From positions 478,501 to 542,500 of the forward strand of contig NZ_CP136684.1 in assembly GCF_032921865.1 (NCBI RefSeq): a stretch of 64,000 bases of DNA, written 5' to 3'. Made by a program: the position numbers and the translations under genes. Positions 25,947 to 35,618 of the stretch are shown piece by piece; position 1 is the stretch's first letter, and every line of letters begins with the position of its first letter. A model generated the notes under the pieces. The model searched no databases. It was not told the DNA's origin and worked only from the letters and a program-made list of their open reading frames with translations. This DNA comes from Thalassospira lucentensis. Its GTDB lineage: Bacteria > Pseudomonadota > Alphaproteobacteria > Rhodospirillales > Thalassospiraceae.

Positions 25947-28900
25947 TCACCGACCGAACTGGTTCAAAAGCCCTTTCAGGACATCCTTTGCCGCGTCCTT
26001 GCCCGAACTTCCCGAACCTGACGACCCGCTGCCGGATGAACCACTCCCGCCCAGTGCCTTATCAAGGATATTATCCAGAACCTTGATCGCAACCTTGTCC
26101 ATGCGCCCGGTAATTGCCGGGTTGCTGATATTGCCTTTGGCGTAAACGCTGAATGGCGGCAGTTCTTCGATTTTCTTGGAAAAATCGAAATCGGCCTGGG
26201 TGTCCATCTGCCATTTCGGCAGATCAAGGGTCGCATCGGCATCCGCCGTGCCCACGCGCGATACCGCTTCGACACGGGTGGTTTTGGCGATCCCGTTGGT
26301 GATGGCGATATCGGCTTCAAGGCTCTGAACCAGATCGTTGTTACCGACCCCTTCAACCACCATCGCCTGCGGCCCCTGCTGCAACAATGCCTGAATGTTC
26401 AGCTTCGGATCTTCCGACCGCTTGTCGGCATTGCTGAACCGGACATTATTGAGAACAAGGTTCGCCGTCCCGTTCAACGCACTGACCAGCTTGCGCGACG
26501 TATTGCCCGATGCGGTCACATCAAACTTGGTCGCCGCCCCGCCAATCACCGTGTCATTGGCAACCCGGATCGGGGCCAGTTTTTCGATATCCGCGCCGTC
26601 AAGGCTGCCTTTAAGCGCCAGTTTCGGCGTATCGGAATTACGCGCATCAAACGTGCCATCAATCGAAAGATCCCCGTCACCCAGAAGGCCGGTGAATTTC
26701 TCGATAGTCAGAAGCCCGGTCACAAGCGTCGCCTCAAGGTCCGGCTTCACAAGGCTGTAGGTATCGAAATCAAGCTGATCAAGTGCCAGCGAAATATCGG
26801 CATCAATCGAACGCAGGGCCGAAACATCAATCACCGTGTCATCCCACGGCGTGCCATCGCGGGCATCAACCGTCGTGACTTTCATGCCTGTTGGCATATT
26901 GAATGCCGCACGGCGCGGACCACTGCCGCCTTCCGGCATCAGACCGGCGCGTTTGGCGGCTGGCACGAACGGATCGACATTCAGCGTCCCGCCCGAAAGG
27001 GCAACAGAAAGTTTCGGCTGTTCGCCGCTGGCATCAAAATCGACATCACCCTTGGTTTCAAACGGACCGATGCCGAACTTCGCGATATCAAGCGCAACAT
27101 TCTTGGCATTGCCCTTGACCGTACTATCCAGGACCAGACGCCCCAGATTGCCCGACGGTTCATAAGTCGGTGCCACCAACGGCAATACACGGTTCAGGCT
27201 TGATGCCTGCATCGCAAGTTTGCCGTCAATGCCCGGTGTCGCGCCAAACAGGTCCTGCAAAACCCCATTCAATGCCACCTGCATCAACGGATTGGACACA
27301 TCAAGATCAAGGTTCGGGCCGGTCACCGGACCATTCAGCCCGACATTGGCCTGAATGCTTTTATATTCGCTTGCCGGTGCCGGAAGCGTAATACCTGTCA
27401 GCTTCGCCACCGGCTCCAGCGTTTTGGCCGTGACCTTAAGCTTAAGCCCCTCGAATGCCGGAACGGCAATATCGCCACGGAAAACCCCGCTGGCACTTGC
27501 CGACAGACCGACCGCATCCGCCACCGCAAAATTATTCAGCTTGATCTGCGAACCGGTCAGGCTGCCATCAATGGAAATCCCCTTGATCGACACGCCCGAT
27601 GAAATGATTTCATCCGCCGCCAGCCGATAATTGGCCGCAATCCCGTCAAGTGGTGCCAACGCATCCTTGATGGTTTTGACCATGGCATCGCCGCCCGCCG
27701 CAGGCCCCGAAGACGGGGCCGCACTGTCCGAACCACCCGACGCCGTGCCGGAACCGGACGCAGCCGGATCACTTGCCGTCGCACCTGGCGCCGTATCACC
27801 ATTGGCGCCCGCCGGGGCCGCGCTGATATACTGATCCAGATTGATCCGGTCCAGTTTCAGACCGATGCCAAGGGCAGGCAATCCCTCGCCGCTCAGATTG
27901 GCGACGATGGCACCGCGAATGGCCGTATCGTCGATCCGCATATCCAGATCGGAAATATCAAGCTTGTCGGGTGTTCCCTTGATCCCGCCGGTCAACGAGA
28001 AACGGCGCAGACGGTCCGCACGGATGCCATCTACATCCGCCCCAAGCCAGCGCGCCACCGCCCGAATATTTTCCGATGCCACCTCATAGGACAGGGCCGC
28101 ACTCGGTTTCGGACCCTCACCCGAAATACTGCCAAAGACCGAGAAATCGGTTCCGCCCGGAAGCCCCGCCGAAACTTCGTTCAGCGTCACCTTGCTATTG
28201 GCAATCGCGGCATTGATCCGCGCATTATGCACCGGTGTCTGATTGTAAATCAGGGTTTCAACCTCAAAATCAATCGACGCGGTCAGATCGGCCGGGATCA
28301 TCGGCCCATTGGCCGCACCCGATTTCTTGCCACCCTGCGACGGGATCGACTGGCCACCTGTTGCATTCCCGCCATTCGCCGGGGCGGCATCGCCATTGCC
28401 ATCGGTGCCCGTACCGCCTGCCGGGGCGGCACCATCGCCCATATGGGTCAGAACAAGGATTGAATCGAGATCAAGCTGATTGAAACGAAGCGCCACATCG
28501 GCCTTCATTTTCGGGTCCTGATCAATCGCGATCGCGCCCGATCCACGGGTTTCGCCAAACCGGATCGACAGGTCATTGACCGTGACCGATTTGGCATTGG
28601 CGGCAACCTGCCCGCCCAGATTGAACGGCTTGGCCGCGATATCGGGGATATCGGCCCCCTCACCGGCAATGCGAAGGGCGGCTTCACGCAGATCATCGAA
28701 CTTGCCGTCAATCTGGCCGTTAAAGCCCGGATATTCCGCCGAAAGATCAACCTGACCGCTGACATTGATGCCACCATCAACCTTGTCGATGCCGATCTGC
28801 ATGCCAACCGGGAACGGGCCGGTCTGGCTGACCTGACCGACATTGAAATTAAATGTCAACGGAATCCCGCGATAGAAAACATAACCCTCGCCCTCGGCCG

Positions 28901-29555
28901 GACCATTCAGGCTATCGGCCGACACGCCAAGGGTCAGCCCCTCGATCCGCTCCGTGCTGCCCGGCGTGTGATACAGGATCGTGGCATTTTCGATTTCCAG
29001 ACGATCAATCTGGATCGTGCTGGCAAAATCGGATGAACCGGCATCACTGCCACCCGGCTGCGCTTCGGGTGTTGCCGCATCGCCTTCGGGTGCCGGTGAT
29101 GGTGACGGGGTTGCGGATGGCGGTGTCGTGATCGTGCCGGCATCCGGGCCGCTTGGGGTGGCCTGTGCCGGATCAAATACCAGATTGTTGCTGCCATCTT
29201 CGAACGTCTCGATGGAAATCACCGGATCGATCAGGCTGATTTCGGTGACCTGCACATTGCCGGTCAGAAGCGGCATCAGGGCCACCGAAACGCGGACTTC
29301 CTCGACCGATACCATGTCGGGGTCCTGCGCGCCGGGCAGGTTGCTGAGTGTCACCTGCTCGACCGAAAGAGCCGGGAACGGCAGGACAGACATTGAAAGA
29401 TCACCGCGAATATCAAGATTGCGGCCGGTTGCTTCACGCACTGCCTGGGTGATTTGTGGCTTGTAACCGTTCCAGTCGATCAGGGATGGAATGATCAACA
29501 GGGCGGCGATGATCACGACCAGAACGGCACCAATCACGGCAAGGATCTTTTTCAA
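25947..29555 (-). CDS. AsmA-family protein, 1202 aa
   Basis: One N-terminal membrane anchor (residues 3-25) is followed by the AsmA opening DWNGYKPQITQAVREATGRNLDIRGDL. A long, beta-rich periplasmic body follows, with repeated Asp/Ala/Gly-rich stretches and two low-complexity Ser/Gly/Pro linkers near residues 140-175 and 590-630. The last 30 residues hold repeated Gly-Ser-Gly-Ser-Ser units. AsmA proteins form groove-like bridges across the periplasm and are linked to lipid transport and outer-membrane assembly. The gene is monocistronic, with a bulged hairpin in its leader and a terminator after it. Confidence 0.92.
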   Translation of the reverse strand: MKKILAVIGAVLVVIIAALLIIPSLIDWNGYKPQITQAVREATGRNLDIRGDLSMSVLPFPALSVEQVTLSNLPGAQDPDMVSVEEVRVSVALMPLLTGNVQVTEISLIDPVISIETFEDGSNNLVFDPAQATPSGPDAGTITTPPSATPSPSPAPEGDAATPEAQPGGSDAGSSDFASTIQIDRLEIENATILYHTPGSTERIEGLTLGVSADSLNGPAEGEGYVFYRGIPLTFNFNVGQVSQTGPFPVGMQIGIDKVDGGINVSGQVDLSAEYPGFNGQIDGKFDDLREAALRIAGEGADIPDIAAKPFNLGGQVAANAKSVTVNDLSIRFGETRGSGAIAIDQDPKMKADVALRFNQLDLDSILVLTHMGDGAAPAGGTGTDGNGDAAPANGGNATGGQSIPSQGGKKSGAANGPMIPADLTASIDFEVETLIYNQTPVHNARINAAIANSKVTLNEVSAGLPGGTDFSVFGSISGEGPKPSAALSYEVASENIRAVARWLGADVDGIRADRLRRFSLTGGIKGTPDKLDISDLDMRIDDTAIRGAIVANLSGEGLPALGIGLKLDRINLDQYISAAPAGANGDTAPGATASDPAASGSGTASGGSDSAAPSSGPAAGGDAMVKTIKDALAPLDGIAANYRLAADEIISSGVSIKGISIDGSLTGSQIKLNNFAVADAVGLSASASGVFRGDIAVPAFEGLKLKVTAKTLEPVAKLTGITLPAPASEYKSIQANVGLNGPVTGPNLDLDVSNPLMQVALNGVLQDLFGATPGIDGKLAMQASSLNRVLPLVAPTYEPSGNLGRLVLDSTVKGNAKNVALDIAKFGIGPFETKGDVDFDASGEQPKLSVALSGGTLNVDPFVPAAKRAGLMPEGGSGPRRAAFNMPTGMKVTTVDARDGTPWDDTVIDVSALRSIDADISLALDQLDFDTYSLVKPDLEATLVTGLLTIEKFTGLLGDGDLSIDGTFDARNSDTPKLALKGSLDGADIEKLAPIRVANDTVIGGAATKFDVTASGNTSRKLVSALNGTANLVLNNVRFSNADKRSEDPKLNIQALLQQGPQAMVVEGVGNNDLVQSLEADIAITNGIAKTTRVEAVSRVGTADADATLDLPKWQMDTQADFDFSKKIEELPPFSVYAKGNISNPAITGRMDKVAIKVLDNILDKALGGSGSSGSGSSGSGSSGKDAAKDVLKGLLNQFGR

Positions 29556-29950
29556 CAGTCCGGCTCCGCTTTTTGCTCGGCACTCTGGAAACCGACGGCT
29601 CGGCAGAGTGCAATGTTATGATTTGATTCCAGCAGCATATGGCTCATACCGCTCGTCGCAACAGAAAATGGCAACAAGTTGGTTGATGATGCTGTTTACG
29701 TGCTTATCCGGTACGGATTTTTCCCTTTTGCCGGTTCACATATGTATTTGTGACCAAAACCGCCTGCTATCAAGCCGTGGCCTATGGAAAACCATCGGTA
29801 AATACTCATATGAAAATCTAATGACATTCAACACAGCCAACACTGGCAATTGTTTTTCGAAGTGATATCATCAACAAAAAAGAACAAGCTTTCAGGATTT
29901 TGAGTTTGTGTATCGGCCACCTTTGTCAATAAGGTGCAGGGAGGATGCAG
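29556..29950. other. Divergent intergenic region with AsmA leader hairpin
   Basis: About 395 bases separate the AsmA gene from the DUF2189 gene. A bulged hairpin at 29580-29611 (arms GCACTCTG/CAGAGTGC, a 4-base bulge, inner arms CCGA/TCGG) lies 25 bases upstream of the AsmA start codon. The rest, especially 29690-29900, is AT-rich and should hold both promoters. A short open frame across 29491-29865 shows no protein character. Confidence 0.5.
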
Positions 29951-30787
29951 ATGTCCGAAACGACAATTGAACAATCAACGGGTCCCGTCAGCGGACTTCC
30001 GCAAGGCATAGCGATCCGCGAAGTCACCAGTGACCAGTCGGGCAAATGGCTTGAAGCAGGCTGGCGCGATTTCAAACGCACCCCGGCCATCGGCCTTGCC
30101 TATGGCGGGCTTTGCGTTATTGCCGGTTACCTTATTCTGCTTAGTCTCTTTCAATCGGGTCAGCCCTATCTGACCCTGCCGCTGGGTGCTGGCTTCATGC
30201 TTCTGGCCCCGGTCATCGCGGTCGGCCTTTATGAAACCAGCCGCCGCCTTGAAATGGGCGAAAATGTCACCCTGTGGCACAGCCTGAATGGCTTCCGGCG
30301 CAATCCCGGGCAGCTTGGCGCGATTGGCGTCATTCTGATGCTGTTCTTCCTGGCATGGACGCGCATCGCGATGCTGTTATTCGCGCTGTTTTACAACGGA
30401 TCGGTGCCGTCCCTTGATGTGTTGATCTGGGAAACCTTTTTCTCGCGCGATGCCATCACGTTTCTGATTACCGGCACCATCCTTGGCGGGGTGCTGGCGA
30501 TGATGGTGTTTGCCATCACGGTGGTATCAATCCCGCTTCTGGTGGATCGCGATGTTGATGTGATTACCGCTTTGATCACAAGCGTTGCGGCATTCCGCAA
30601 AAACTGGCGGGTCCTGACCGGCTGGGCCGCGATGATTGCCGTCATGGCGGCGTGTGGCATGGTGGTTTTCCTGCTGGGTCTTGCGATCATGATGCCGCTT
30701 CTGGGTTATTCAAGCTGGCATGCCTATCGCGGTCTGATCGATACCGAAAAGGCCGAAGCCCGCCGCCTGCGGCGCGTGGTGCCGTAA
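29951..30787 (+). CDS. DUF2189 integral membrane protein, 278 aa
   Basis: An AGGGAGG site ends at 29944, leaving six bases before the ATG at 29951, so this start is preferred to the ATG at 29945, which touches the site. After about 45 soluble residues there are six membrane segments in pairs, with the DUF2189 pattern WRDFKRTPAIGLAYGG near the start and FVITVVSIPLL-like and LGYSSWHAYRGLI sequences toward the end. The role of DUF2189 proteins is unknown; some occur near cytochrome oxidase genes, which is not the case here. The gene stands alone with its own terminator. Confidence 0.85.
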   Translation: MSETTIEQSTGPVSGLPQGIAIREVTSDQSGKWLEAGWRDFKRTPAIGLAYGGLCVIAGYLILLSLFQSGQPYLTLPLGAGFMLLAPVIAVGLYETSRRLEMGENVTLWHSLNGFRRNPGQLGAIGVILMLFFLAWTRIAMLLFALFYNGSVPSLDVLIWETFFSRDAITFLITGTILGGVLAMMVFAITVVSIPLLVDRDVDVITALITSVAAFRKNWRVLTGWAAMIAVMAACGMVVFLLGLAIMMPLLGYSSWHAYRGLIDTEKAEARRLRRVVP

Positions 30788-30816
30788 CCGGCACACAACG
30801 CCTGACCTTCACCATC

Positions 30817-30852
30817 AAAAAAACGCCGCCCTTGATCAATGGGCGGCGTTTT
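30817..30852. terminator. Bidirectional rho-independent terminator
   Basis: A perfect 12-base stem (AAAACGCCGCCC with GGGCGGCGTTTT) with a 9-base loop lies between the converging DUF2189 and EamA genes. Confidence 0.88.
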
Positions 30853-30868
30853 CTGTTGTCGGGTCGGA

Positions 30869-31780
30869 TTAACTGGTGGCCGATGCCCGCCGATCCGCTG
30901 GCCGTGCCGGGCGCACAAGGAACGTACCCGCCACCACACAGCCCAGTGTTACGATCAGTTCCGGGCGTAATGTTTCCCCCAGAAGCAACGTCCCACCGGC
31001 AAGGCTGGTCAGGGCCATGACATAGCCGATCTGGCTCAGGAATACGGGGCCTGCCACGCGCTGCAATTCGAAATGGCAGATATACATCATGCTGGCGACC
31101 GCCATCTGAACCCCGATGATCAGCCACGCCATGCCATTGCCGAAATCGGGGACATGCAACTGATCACGACCGGTTTCAAACACAAGACACAGGATCGCAC
31201 TGGCCAGCATCATCCCCGATGCCAGTGTCAAGGGCGATGCCCCCTTGGGCCATGCCACCGTCCGGTACACATTGCCAATCGCCAGACTGACCGGGATCAG
31301 GGCCGCCACCAGCAGATAAACCAGAATGGTGCTATCGGGCGCACTGATCTGCGGCACATACAAAAACAGCACACCACAGAAGCCGACCATCAACCCCATC
31401 AGGCGTTTGAATTGCGCGGTTTCAATCCCGATGCCCATCGAAATCAGATAGGTCATCAATGGCGGCAATGCGGTAAAGACCCCGGCCATCGATGCCCCGA
31501 TATAGGGCACCATGAAATAGCCAAGCCCCATCGGCAAAGCCAGGCTGACCAGACCGGCCAGAAAATAATAACGGATATAGGTCGCACGCAATGGCGGCAA
31601 ACCGCCCCGGCCAATCGACAATATGCCCAGAACCACTCCGGCCCCAAGGCATTGCCAGAACAGATAGGACAGTGCCGGAATACCCTCCTGCACACCAACT
31701 TTGGCAAGCAGGATGGAACTGCCGCCCATCGTTCCGGAACCAATCAGCAATAAAACAGGTTTGAGCCAGGTGGCGCTCAT
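30869..31780 (-). CDS. EamA/DMT-family transporter, 303 aa
   Basis: The ATG at 31780 follows GGAAGGATC; an ATG 22 codons upstream is not supported. Ten membrane segments form two EamA repeats, with GSSILLAKVGVQEG early and a second repeat from about residue 155. These proteins export or import amino acids and other metabolites across the inner membrane. The gene is divergent from a LysR-type gene, a common arrangement in which the regulator controls the transporter; here that regulator carries a frameshift. The substrate is unknown. Confidence 0.88.
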   Translation of the reverse strand: MSATWLKPVLLLIGSGTMGGSSILLAKVGVQEGIPALSYLFWQCLGAGVVLGILSIGRGGLPPLRATYIRYYFLAGLVSLALPMGLGYFMVPYIGASMAGVFTALPPLMTYLISMGIGIETAQFKRLMGLMVGFCGVLFLYVPQISAPDSTILVYLLVAALIPVSLAIGNVYRTVAWPKGASPLTLASGMMLASAILCLVFETGRDQLHVPDFGNGMAWLIIGVQMAVASMMYICHFELQRVAGPVFLSQIGYVMALTSLAGGTLLLGETLRPELIVTLGCVVAGTFLVRPARPADRRASATS

Positions 31781-31937
31781 GATCTTGATCCTTCCTCCGG
31801 CCGGCGCAGATATGTGGGGCGCGCGGGCAATTTCAATTTTGTTCAAACTAGCACAACATTATCAGTCGATCTTGCCGGTATTTGATCGTAGTTTATTTCC
31901 AATATGGAAATTATTGGATCAATTCACGGGGTTATGA

Positions 31938-32847
31938 ATGGACCGTCTGCGCGCACTGGAATGTTTTCGCAAAATCGCCGAACGCGGCACATTTGCCGCC
32001 GCGGCCCGGGAACTCAACATGACGCCGGGTTCGATGACCAAGCATATCAACGCGCTTGAAGATCAGCTTGGCGTGCAGCTGATCGCCCGCACGACGCGCC
32101 GCATGAGCCTGACCGAGGCAGGTGAAACCTATCTTGGCCGGATTACCGGCATCCTTGATGAAATGGCCGATGCCGATGAAACCGTGCGTGACCTGAATGA
32201 AGGTCCGCGTGGCCGGGTGCGTATTGCCGCTCCCATGTCGTTTGGCATCCGGCAACTGTCCCCGATGATTGCCGAAATGATCGATGCCTATCCCGAACTG
32301 ACCATCGAACTTGAACTGAATGACAAGGTCGTCGATCTGGTAGACGCAGGCTTTGATATCGCCCTTCGGGTCAGTGAATTGCTGCCCAATTCAAGCCTTA
32401 TTGCCCGGCGATTATGCGGCTATTCTAGAGTTCTTGTGCGCAAGCCCCGCCTATATTGCCAAATCCCCGCCACTGACCAGACCCGAGGATCTGTTGAACC
32501 ACAACTGCTTTGTTTACACCAATGACAGTCGTCCGGGTTTCTGGACCTTCTCCGATGGTGAACATGAACGCAGCATTCAGGTCAAAGGCCGCTTTTATGT
32601 CAATAGCAGCCTTGCGAAGCGTGACGCCCTGCTGCAAGGTTGCGGGATCACGCTGACACCCCGTCTGGTTGTCGAGGATTTGCTAAAGGATGGCAGCCTG
32701 ATAAGCCTGCTCGATGATTTCGCCCCGCGCGAACTGGGACTTTTCGCTTTATGTGCACCGCAACGTCATAAACTGCGTAAGATCAGAACCGTGATTGATT
32801 TCATGGTCCGGAAGTTACGCGCAAATAATGATCAGAGCATTCGATGA
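31938..32847 (+). pseudogene. LysR-family regulator disrupted by a frameshift
   Basis: The first frame (from 31938) gives a normal LysR helix-turn-helix (ALECFRKIAERGTFAAAARELNMTPGSMTKHINALEDQLG) and the start of the effector domain up to LARRLCGYSRVL-like sequence near 32435. The protein then continues in the next frame as CASPAYIAKSPPLTRPEDLLNHNCF and runs to 32847. Removing one base near 32430-32437 restores a single protein of 302 residues, the usual LysR length. This is either a real one-base insertion or a sequencing error. The stop codon overlaps the ATG of the LpxR-like gene by four bases (ATGA). It is divergent from the EamA gene. Confidence 0.88.
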
Positions 32848-33929
32848 CATCGTCCACAACCGCTTCGACACGCCTTCTGGCATCACTGCCCGTCCTTGGT
32901 GCCCTGACCATTGCCAATATCGCACACGCCCAGCAGGATACCGCCAAGGGCCCGCAATCCATGCGTACCCCCGATGATAAATGGGGGGTGTCGCTGTCGA
33001 TTGAAAATGATCTGTTCACCAAGAACAATCAGGATCAGCATTACACCAATGGTGTCCGGCTGGCCTTCGTTTCCCCCGAAGACAACGCCCCCGAGCCGGT
33101 GCTGAGTGCAGCCAAGGCCGTGCCGTTTTTCGCATCGAACGGCCGCATCCGCACAAGCTACGCCGTCGGGCAAAGCATGTTCACACCAAACGACATCACC
33201 ATTGCCGAAAACCAGCCCGATGACCGCCCGTGGGCTGGTTTGCTGTATGGCAGTGTCGGGCTTCTGTCCGATACCGGCCTGCAGCGCGAAGGCGACAGCG
33301 ACTATTCGCGAATTGATACGCTTGAACTGACGCTTGGCGTTGTCGGCCCGGCATCCTTCGCCGACAACACCCAGAAAGTCGTCCATAAAATGATCGACAG
33401 CCCGGAACCCCGGGGCTGGGACAACCAGATCCGCAACGAACCGATTGTAAACCTGGCCTATGAACGCAAATACCGAAGCTGGTTCGAGGGTGATGTTCTT
33501 GGCCTTGAATATGACGCCACCCCGCATGCCGGTTTCATGCTGGGTAACGCCTACACCAATGCCGAACTTGGGACCATGTTCCGGCTGGGCTTTGACCTGC
33601 CGGCGGATTACGGCCCGCCGCGCATCCGCCCAAGCCTTCCGGGATCGGATTTCTTCGCTCCCGACACCGAAGGCGTCCCCATTAGCGGCTATCTGTTCGC
33701 CGGGGCTGCGGGCCGCTGGGTGCTGCGCGACATCACCCTTGATGGCAACACCTTCAAGGACAGCAATTCCATCGACAAGGAACCACTGGTCGGCGATCTG
33801 CAAATCGGTTTCGCCATCATCGTCGGACAGGCGCGCTTCACCTACACCCACGTCTATCGCACCGCCGAATTTGAAGGTCAGGACAAGGGTGATCAATTCG
33901 GCTCCCTGTCCGTCTCCTTCCGGTTCTGA
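32844..33929 (+). CDS. LpxR-like outer-membrane lipid A deacylase (DUF2219)
   Basis: A signal peptide of about 29 residues ends in Ala-His-Ala. The mature protein shows the family pattern: SLSIENDLFTKNNQDQHYTNGVRLAF near the start, then DDRPWAGLLYGSVG, and further on TLGVVGPASFADNTQKVVHKMIDSPEPRGWDNQIRNEP. It ends with an aromatic Phe as outer-membrane barrels do. LpxR of Salmonella removes the 3'-acyloxyacyl group of lipid A. The Asn-Asp pair and the histidine of the VVHK segment are plausible catalytic residues by analogy. The gene starts inside the last codons of the frameshifted LysR gene. Confidence 0.88.
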   Translation: MTSSTTASTRLLASLPVLGALTIANIAHAQQDTAKGPQSMRTPDDKWGVSLSIENDLFTKNNQDQHYTNGVRLAFVSPEDNAPEPVLSAAKAVPFFASNGRIRTSYAVGQSMFTPNDITIAENQPDDRPWAGLLYGSVGLLSDTGLQREGDSDYSRIDTLELTLGVVGPASFADNTQKVVHKMIDSPEPRGWDNQIRNEPIVNLAYERKYRSWFEGDVLGLEYDATPHAGFMLGNAYTNAELGTMFRLGFDLPADYGPPRIRPSLPGSDFFAPDTEGVPISGYLFAGAAGRWVLRDITLDGNTFKDSNSIDKEPLVGDLQIGFAIIVGQARFTYTHVYRTAEFEGQDKGDQFGSLSVSFRF

Positions 33930-33948
33930 TCCGATACGATCAAACAAA

Positions 33949-33975
33949 AAAACGGGGCCACTTGGGCCCCGTTTT
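33949..33975. terminator. Bidirectional rho-independent terminator
   Basis: The stem AAAACGGGGCC (33949-33959) pairs with GGCCCCGTTTT (33965-33975) around a 5-base loop. It lies between the converging LpxR-like and FAD-oxidase genes. Confidence 0.88.
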
Positions 33976-34005
33976 GCATGTATCTGACAGATTGACCCGA
34001 TGACC

Positions 34006-35409
34006 TCAAAGCCCCGGAATAAGCTTGCCCGGGTTCATCAATCCCTTGGGATCAATCGCCGATTTGATGGCGCGCATCAGGGCAATCGTATCGGGGCCAT
34101 GTTCGGCTTCCATGAAATCAAGCTTACCGTAACCGATGCCATGTTCGCCTGTGCAGGTCCCGCCAAGTTTCAACGCACGTTCGACCATGCGGTCATGCAG
34201 GCGTTTGGCTTCGGCCATCTGCGCCGGATCTTCGGGGTCCAGCAGGATCAGGGTATGGAAATTGCCATCCCCCACATGGCCGACAATCGTGCAGGTCAGC
34301 GGGCTGGCATCGCAATCGGCCCGCGTTTCGCGGATCGCCTCGGCCAGTTTCGAAATCGGCACGCAAACGTCCGTCGGCATGCCCGCCTTGCCCGGTTCAA
34401 GCTGCAGCGACGCGTAATACGCCTTGTGGCGTGCCGCCCACAATTTGTTGCGGTCTTCCTGACGGGTCGCCCACTGGAATTCCTCGGCACCAAATTCTTC
34501 GGCCACCGACTGAACAAATTCCGCCTGTTCCTTCACACCGGCTTCGGTGCCGTGGAATTCGAAGAACAGGGTCGGGGCTTCCTTGTGATCGGTCTTGGAA
34601 TAATTGTTGATCGCCCGGATTTGCATTTCATCAAGGAACTCGATGCGCGCCACCGGAATACCGGCCTGAATGGTCAGGATCACGGTATCGACCGCCGCAT
34701 CAACGCTCGGAAACGCACAGACCGCTGCCGACATCGCTTCGGGGATGCCATACAGCTTCAATGCGATTTCGGTAATCACGCCAAGCGTACCTTCGGATCC
34801 GACAAACAGGCGCGTCAGGTCATAACCCGCCGATGATTTGCGTGCCCGGTTGGCGGTCTTGATGATCTTGCCATCCGGTGTAACCACGGTAAGGTTCAAA
34901 ACATTGTCGCGCATGGTGCCATAACGCACCGCATTGGTGCCCGATGCACGCGTGGCCGTCATCCCGCCGATGGAGGCATTCGCCCCCGGATCAATCGGGA
35001 AAAACAGACCGGTATCGCGCAGATGATCATTAAGCTGTTCGCGCGTCACCCCGGCCTGAACCCGGCAATCAAGGTCCTCGTTATTGACCTCAAGGATCGC
35101 ATCCATCCGCGAAAGATCAATACAGATCCCGCCTCGAAGGGCCGCCACATGCCCCTCAAGCGACGATCCGGTGCCAAACGGCACGATCGGCACATTATGT
35201 TCGGCGCAAAGTGTCACGACCTTCGCGACTTCCTCGGTCGAGGTGGCAAACACCACCGCATCAGGCGGGGATGCCGCGTGCCAGCTTTCATCCTTGCCAT
35301 GCTGTTCAAGAACGGCGGCGGCGGTCGACAGGCGATCCCCCAGCATATCGCGCAGTGACGCGATCAGGCTTTCGGGGGTTTCAATGCGGTCATATTGGCG
35401 ATGGGACAT
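34006..35409 (-). CDS. FAD-binding oxidoreductase, D-lactate dehydrogenase (cytochrome) / GlcD type
   Basis: The 467-residue protein has the vanillyl-alcohol-oxidase-type FAD domain (NVPIVPFGTGSSLEGHV, IGGMTATRASGTNAVRYGTMRDNVLNLTVVTPDG, FVGSEGTLGVITEIALKLY) and the C-terminal D-lactate dehydrogenase domain with VGHVGDGNFH and TGEHGIGYGK, whose histidines line the active site. It oxidises D-lactate, glycolate or a related 2-hydroxy acid and passes electrons to a cytochrome or quinone. No glcE or glcF partner is adjacent, which favours the single-chain Dld type over glycolate oxidase. Confidence 0.9.
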   Translation of the reverse strand: MSHRQYDRIETPESLIASLRDMLGDRLSTAAAVLEQHGKDESWHAASPPDAVVFATSTEEVAKVVTLCAEHNVPIVPFGTGSSLEGHVAALRGGICIDLSRMDAILEVNNEDLDCRVQAGVTREQLNDHLRDTGLFFPIDPGANASIGGMTATRASGTNAVRYGTMRDNVLNLTVVTPDGKIIKTANRARKSSAGYDLTRLFVGSEGTLGVITEIALKLYGIPEAMSAAVCAFPSVDAAVDTVILTIQAGIPVARIEFLDEMQIRAINNYSKTDHKEAPTLFFEFHGTEAGVKEQAEFVQSVAEEFGAEEFQWATRQEDRNKLWAARHKAYYASLQLEPGKAGMPTDVCVPISKLAEAIRETRADCDASPLTCTIVGHVGDGNFHTLILLDPEDPAQMAEAKRLHDRMVERALKLGGTCTGEHGIGYGKLDFMEAEHGPDTIALMRAIKSAIDPKGLMNPGKLIPGL

Positions 35410-35556
35410 GACGTTCCTCTTAGTCTTTGGTGGCTGCCTGCCGGGATCACACAGTATCAGGCGGTATCAAACGGGGCGCAGGGCCAGCAGGTCAAAAATT
35501 TGGCCCCCAGCCTAATCCGATACGTCCCAAATTGGTATTACCTTTTGCCACGAAAT

Positions 35557-35590
35557 GCAAAAAACCGCCCGTGAGGTGACGGGCGGTTTT
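35557..35590 (-). terminator. Rho-independent terminator after choX
   Basis: A perfect 12-base stem (AAAACCGCCCGT with ACGGGCGGTTTT) with a 6-base loop has T runs on the minus strand. It lies 29 bases after the choX stop codon. Confidence 0.88.
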
Positions 35591-35618
35591 GCAAATCCGG
35601 TTACGATGTCCGCCTGTC

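Noticed and set aside
29491-29865. A 124-codon plus-strand open frame before the DUF2189 gene
   Set aside because: It overlaps the start of AsmA in antisense, has no ribosome-binding site, and its translation looks random.
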